Below are positions 5,156 to 6,724 of a stretch of 6,724 bases of DNA, one piece after another. The position numbers and the translations under genes are program-made. Each line of letters begins with the position of its first letter. Positions within the stretch are counted from its first letter, which is position 1. The notes below the pieces were generated by a model. That model was given only the letters and a program-made list of their open reading frames with translations, was not told the origin of the DNA and did not search any database. The stretch spans positions 41,714 through 48,437 of the forward strand of contig PMFP01000170.1 in the NCBI GenBank assembly GCA_003155175.1. Direction: 5' to 3'. The DNA is from Vulcanimicrobiota bacterium (lineage in GTDB: Bacteria > Vulcanimicrobiota > Vulcanimicrobiia > Vulcanimicrobiales > Vulcanimicrobiaceae).

Positions 5156-6700
5156 CTAGGGATTGAGGCGGCTGCGAACCGGCGGCCGCCCGGTTTCCAG
5201 CATCGTCTCCGCTTCGACGGCCGCGACCGTCTGACGGATGCGTTCGGCATCTTCGCGCATGGCTTCCGCGATCGTCTTCAAATCCCCGGCTGCCAGCGCG
5301 ATGCGCTCGCCGCGCTGCTCGATGGCTCCTGCGTCAACGGCGCCGGCGCGCGCCGTCTCTGCGCCCGACTTCGAACTCTGCTCGACGTCCTGCGCGCCGG
5401 CCGCCAGACGCGCGGCGGCCAGGTACCCCTCCTCGATCAATTGCTCGGCTGCAACGGAAGCTTCCGCTAAGGACGCCGCCAGCGATTCCTGGTCGCTGCC
5501 CGCCGCCGCGAGCGCGGCGATGCGGGCGCGCGCTGCGGTGAGGCCGCTCGCGATGCCGGAGAGCGCTGCGGAGGCGGCGCCGAGCGTCTCGCGGCTCTGC
5601 TCGGCGGCGGCGGTCCCGCGACGGCCGGCCTCGCCCGCACGATCGCCCTCGATCGCCGCGGAGCGCACGAGCGAGGCGACTTCCTCGGTGACGCTTGCCG
5701 ATGCGTCGGCAAGTTGGCGGAGCTCGGCCGCAATTACGGCAAAACCCCGGCCCTTCTCGCCGGCCCGCGCCGCTTCGATGGATGCGTTGAGCGCCAGCAG
5801 GCTCGCGCGCTCGTAGAAATCGTCGACCTTTTCCGTAATCGGCGCGACGTTCGCGGCGTCTTGCTGCAGCTTTTCGGCGACCGCCATCAACTCGTTCATC
5901 GCGCCGGCAACGACGGCCGTGGCGCGATCGGCTTGACGGACCGCGGCCGCCGCCTCGTCGGCGTCACTTCGCGCGGTCGCCGACAGCTCGAGCAAATCCG
6001 TGGAGGCTTGCAGCGCCGCGCCCGCACCTTGCACGAGCGCGTGCAGCATGCCGGCGCTGCTTTGCACGGAGTCGCGCAATCGCCCGGCCGTCTCGCGCGT
6101 TCGCGCAGCCAGCAAAGCCAGGTCGCGGGCACCGTGCGTCACGCGCGCGACCGCGGTATCCAGAGCCTGAATCGTTTCGGCCGACCCGGCGAGCGCGCCG
6201 GCGTTCTCGCGCGCGTCGAGCGCAAACGTCTCGGCGCGCAAGGCCAAGTCCGACGCCGAGCGCTCCAGCATCTCGGCCGTCTCGTGAATGTCGCCGACCG
6301 CACCGCGGACGGCGTCGGAGGATACGGCGTACGGCTCTTCGCGCATCGCGGGCTCGCGCGCGTGCCCGTTCTCCGAAACGGGATAGGTCGCGCCGGGAAC
6401 GACGGTATTCGAACGCGCGGCGGCAACCTCGGAGAAGGCTTCGACCAGCAAGCCGCTTTCGTGCGAGAGCCGCGGTTGCCCGTACAACTCGTAGTCGCGC
6501 ACGGCCTCGCCGGCGCGCAGACGTCCGATCAAATCCACCGTGCGCGTGATCGGCGAGGCGATCGTCCGCGAGAGCGACCGGATTGCCAAATATGCGACGA
6601 TCGCGCCGGCGCCGACCGCGCACGCTCCGAGAATCGCGCCGGTCGTAAGAGCCTCGGCGGGCTTGATCGAGCCGTTTTGCATCTGAGAAGCAATCCTCAC
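5156..6700 (-). CDS. Methyl-accepting chemotaxis-type transducer (5' end may lie outside)
   Basis: The visible 514 residues form a chemotaxis signal transducer. A membrane helix at about 17-40 is followed by a HAMP-like segment (about 41-92, with ASPI at 48-51 and ESGLLVEAF at 81-89), a long Ala-rich coiled coil, and the MCP signalling hairpin at about 299-331 (ASLLALNASIEAARAGEKGR then GFAVIAAELRQLA), which holds the tip glutamate (Glu315) and glycines that contact CheW and CheA. The descending coiled coil then runs to about 495. There is no C-terminal CheR-docking pentapeptide. Almost no periplasmic domain precedes the helix. GTG at 6700 is the first start seen, with ATG at 6682 as an alternative, but the frame stays open to 6724 and reads hydrophobic residues (AVAFAGGAV), so a first membrane helix and the true start may lie beyond the window. 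Many candidate methylation sites are hard to define because of the Ala/Glu richness. Confidence 0.9.
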   Translation of the reverse strand: MRIASQMQNGSIKPAEALTTGAILGACAVGAGAIVAYLAIRSLSRTIASPITRTVDLIGRLRAGEAVRDYELYGQPRLSHESGLLVEAFSEVAAARSNTVVPGATYPVSENGHAREPAMREEPYAVSSDAVRGAVGDIHETAEMLERSASDLALRAETFALDARENAGALAGSAETIQALDTAVARVTHGARDLALLAARTRETAGRLRDSVQSSAGMLHALVQGAGAALQASTDLLELSATARSDADEAAAAVRQADRATAVVAGAMNELMAVAEKLQQDAANVAPITEKVDDFYERASLLALNASIEAARAGEKGRGFAVIAAELRQLADASASVTEEVASLVRSAAIEGDRAGEAGRRGTAAAEQSRETLGAASAALSGIASGLTAARARIAALAAAGSDQESLAASLAEASVAAEQLIEEGYLAAARLAAGAQDVEQSSKSGAETARAGAVDAGAIEQRGERIALAAGDLKTIAEAMREDAERIRQTVAAVEAETMLETGRPPVRSRLNP

Positions 6701-6724
6701 GGCGCCGCCCGCAAAAGCGACCGC

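Noticed and set aside
5238..5816. Long + strand and other-frame open frames across the chemotaxis gene
   Set aside because: They are by-products of the high-GC, Ala-rich transducer gene; their Ser/Ala/Arg-rich translations show no domain.

Overview
The window is GC-rich bacterial DNA with dense, short-spaced genes and many GTG and TTG starts. The TonB-type transducer, the short Ala/Pro/Thr-rich secreted proteins and the overall gene style fit an uncultured, diderm, chemotactic bacterium. Candidatus Eremiobacterota (WPS-2)/Vulcanimicrobiota would be my guess, at low confidence, because no marker gene here settles the phylum.

Layout. From about 50 to 1675, on the + strand, there is a tight run of four small envelope genes: a DUF4149/TMEM205-like membrane protein, two tandem DUF202 (YidH-type) membrane proteins whose stop and start overlap as ATGA, and a small exported protein with a His/Met-rich, Thr/Pro-rich tail. 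It converges on a - strand pair: a MotA/TolQ/ExbB proton-channel protein (2472-3146) followed after 26 bp by a TonB-type energy transducer (1702-2445). No ExbD gene lies with them.

The long stretch without protein genes between exbB and the next CDS (3147-3765) is mostly explained by RNA. It holds a one-piece tmRNA gene (ssrA, 3299-3652, - strand) with a clear tRNA-Ala-like acceptor stem, encoded CCA, the tag reading frame AIPANNQYALAA and a downstream intrinsic terminator. It also holds a tmRNA promoter, the terminator of the next operon, and a 12-bp perfect palindrome in front of exbB. The tmRNA T-arm departs from the near-universal TTCRA loop, which is the most unusual thing I see here.

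From 5039 down to 3766 (- strand) lie three exported proteins in a probable operon: an HdeA/HdeB-like small periplasmic protein, a glycine-zipper protein and an unrecognised secreted protein, closed by a strong terminator at 3706-3747. The last region (5156 to the window edge, - strand) is a methyl-accepting-chemotaxis-type transducer with a canonical signalling hairpin but almost no periplasmic sensor in the visible part; its reading frame stays open to the window end.

Together the window reads as housekeeping (trans-translation) embedded in envelope and periplasm genes: energised outer-membrane transport, possible periplasmic stress protection, and signalling. I see no mobile element, CRISPR array, rRNA or standard tRNA.
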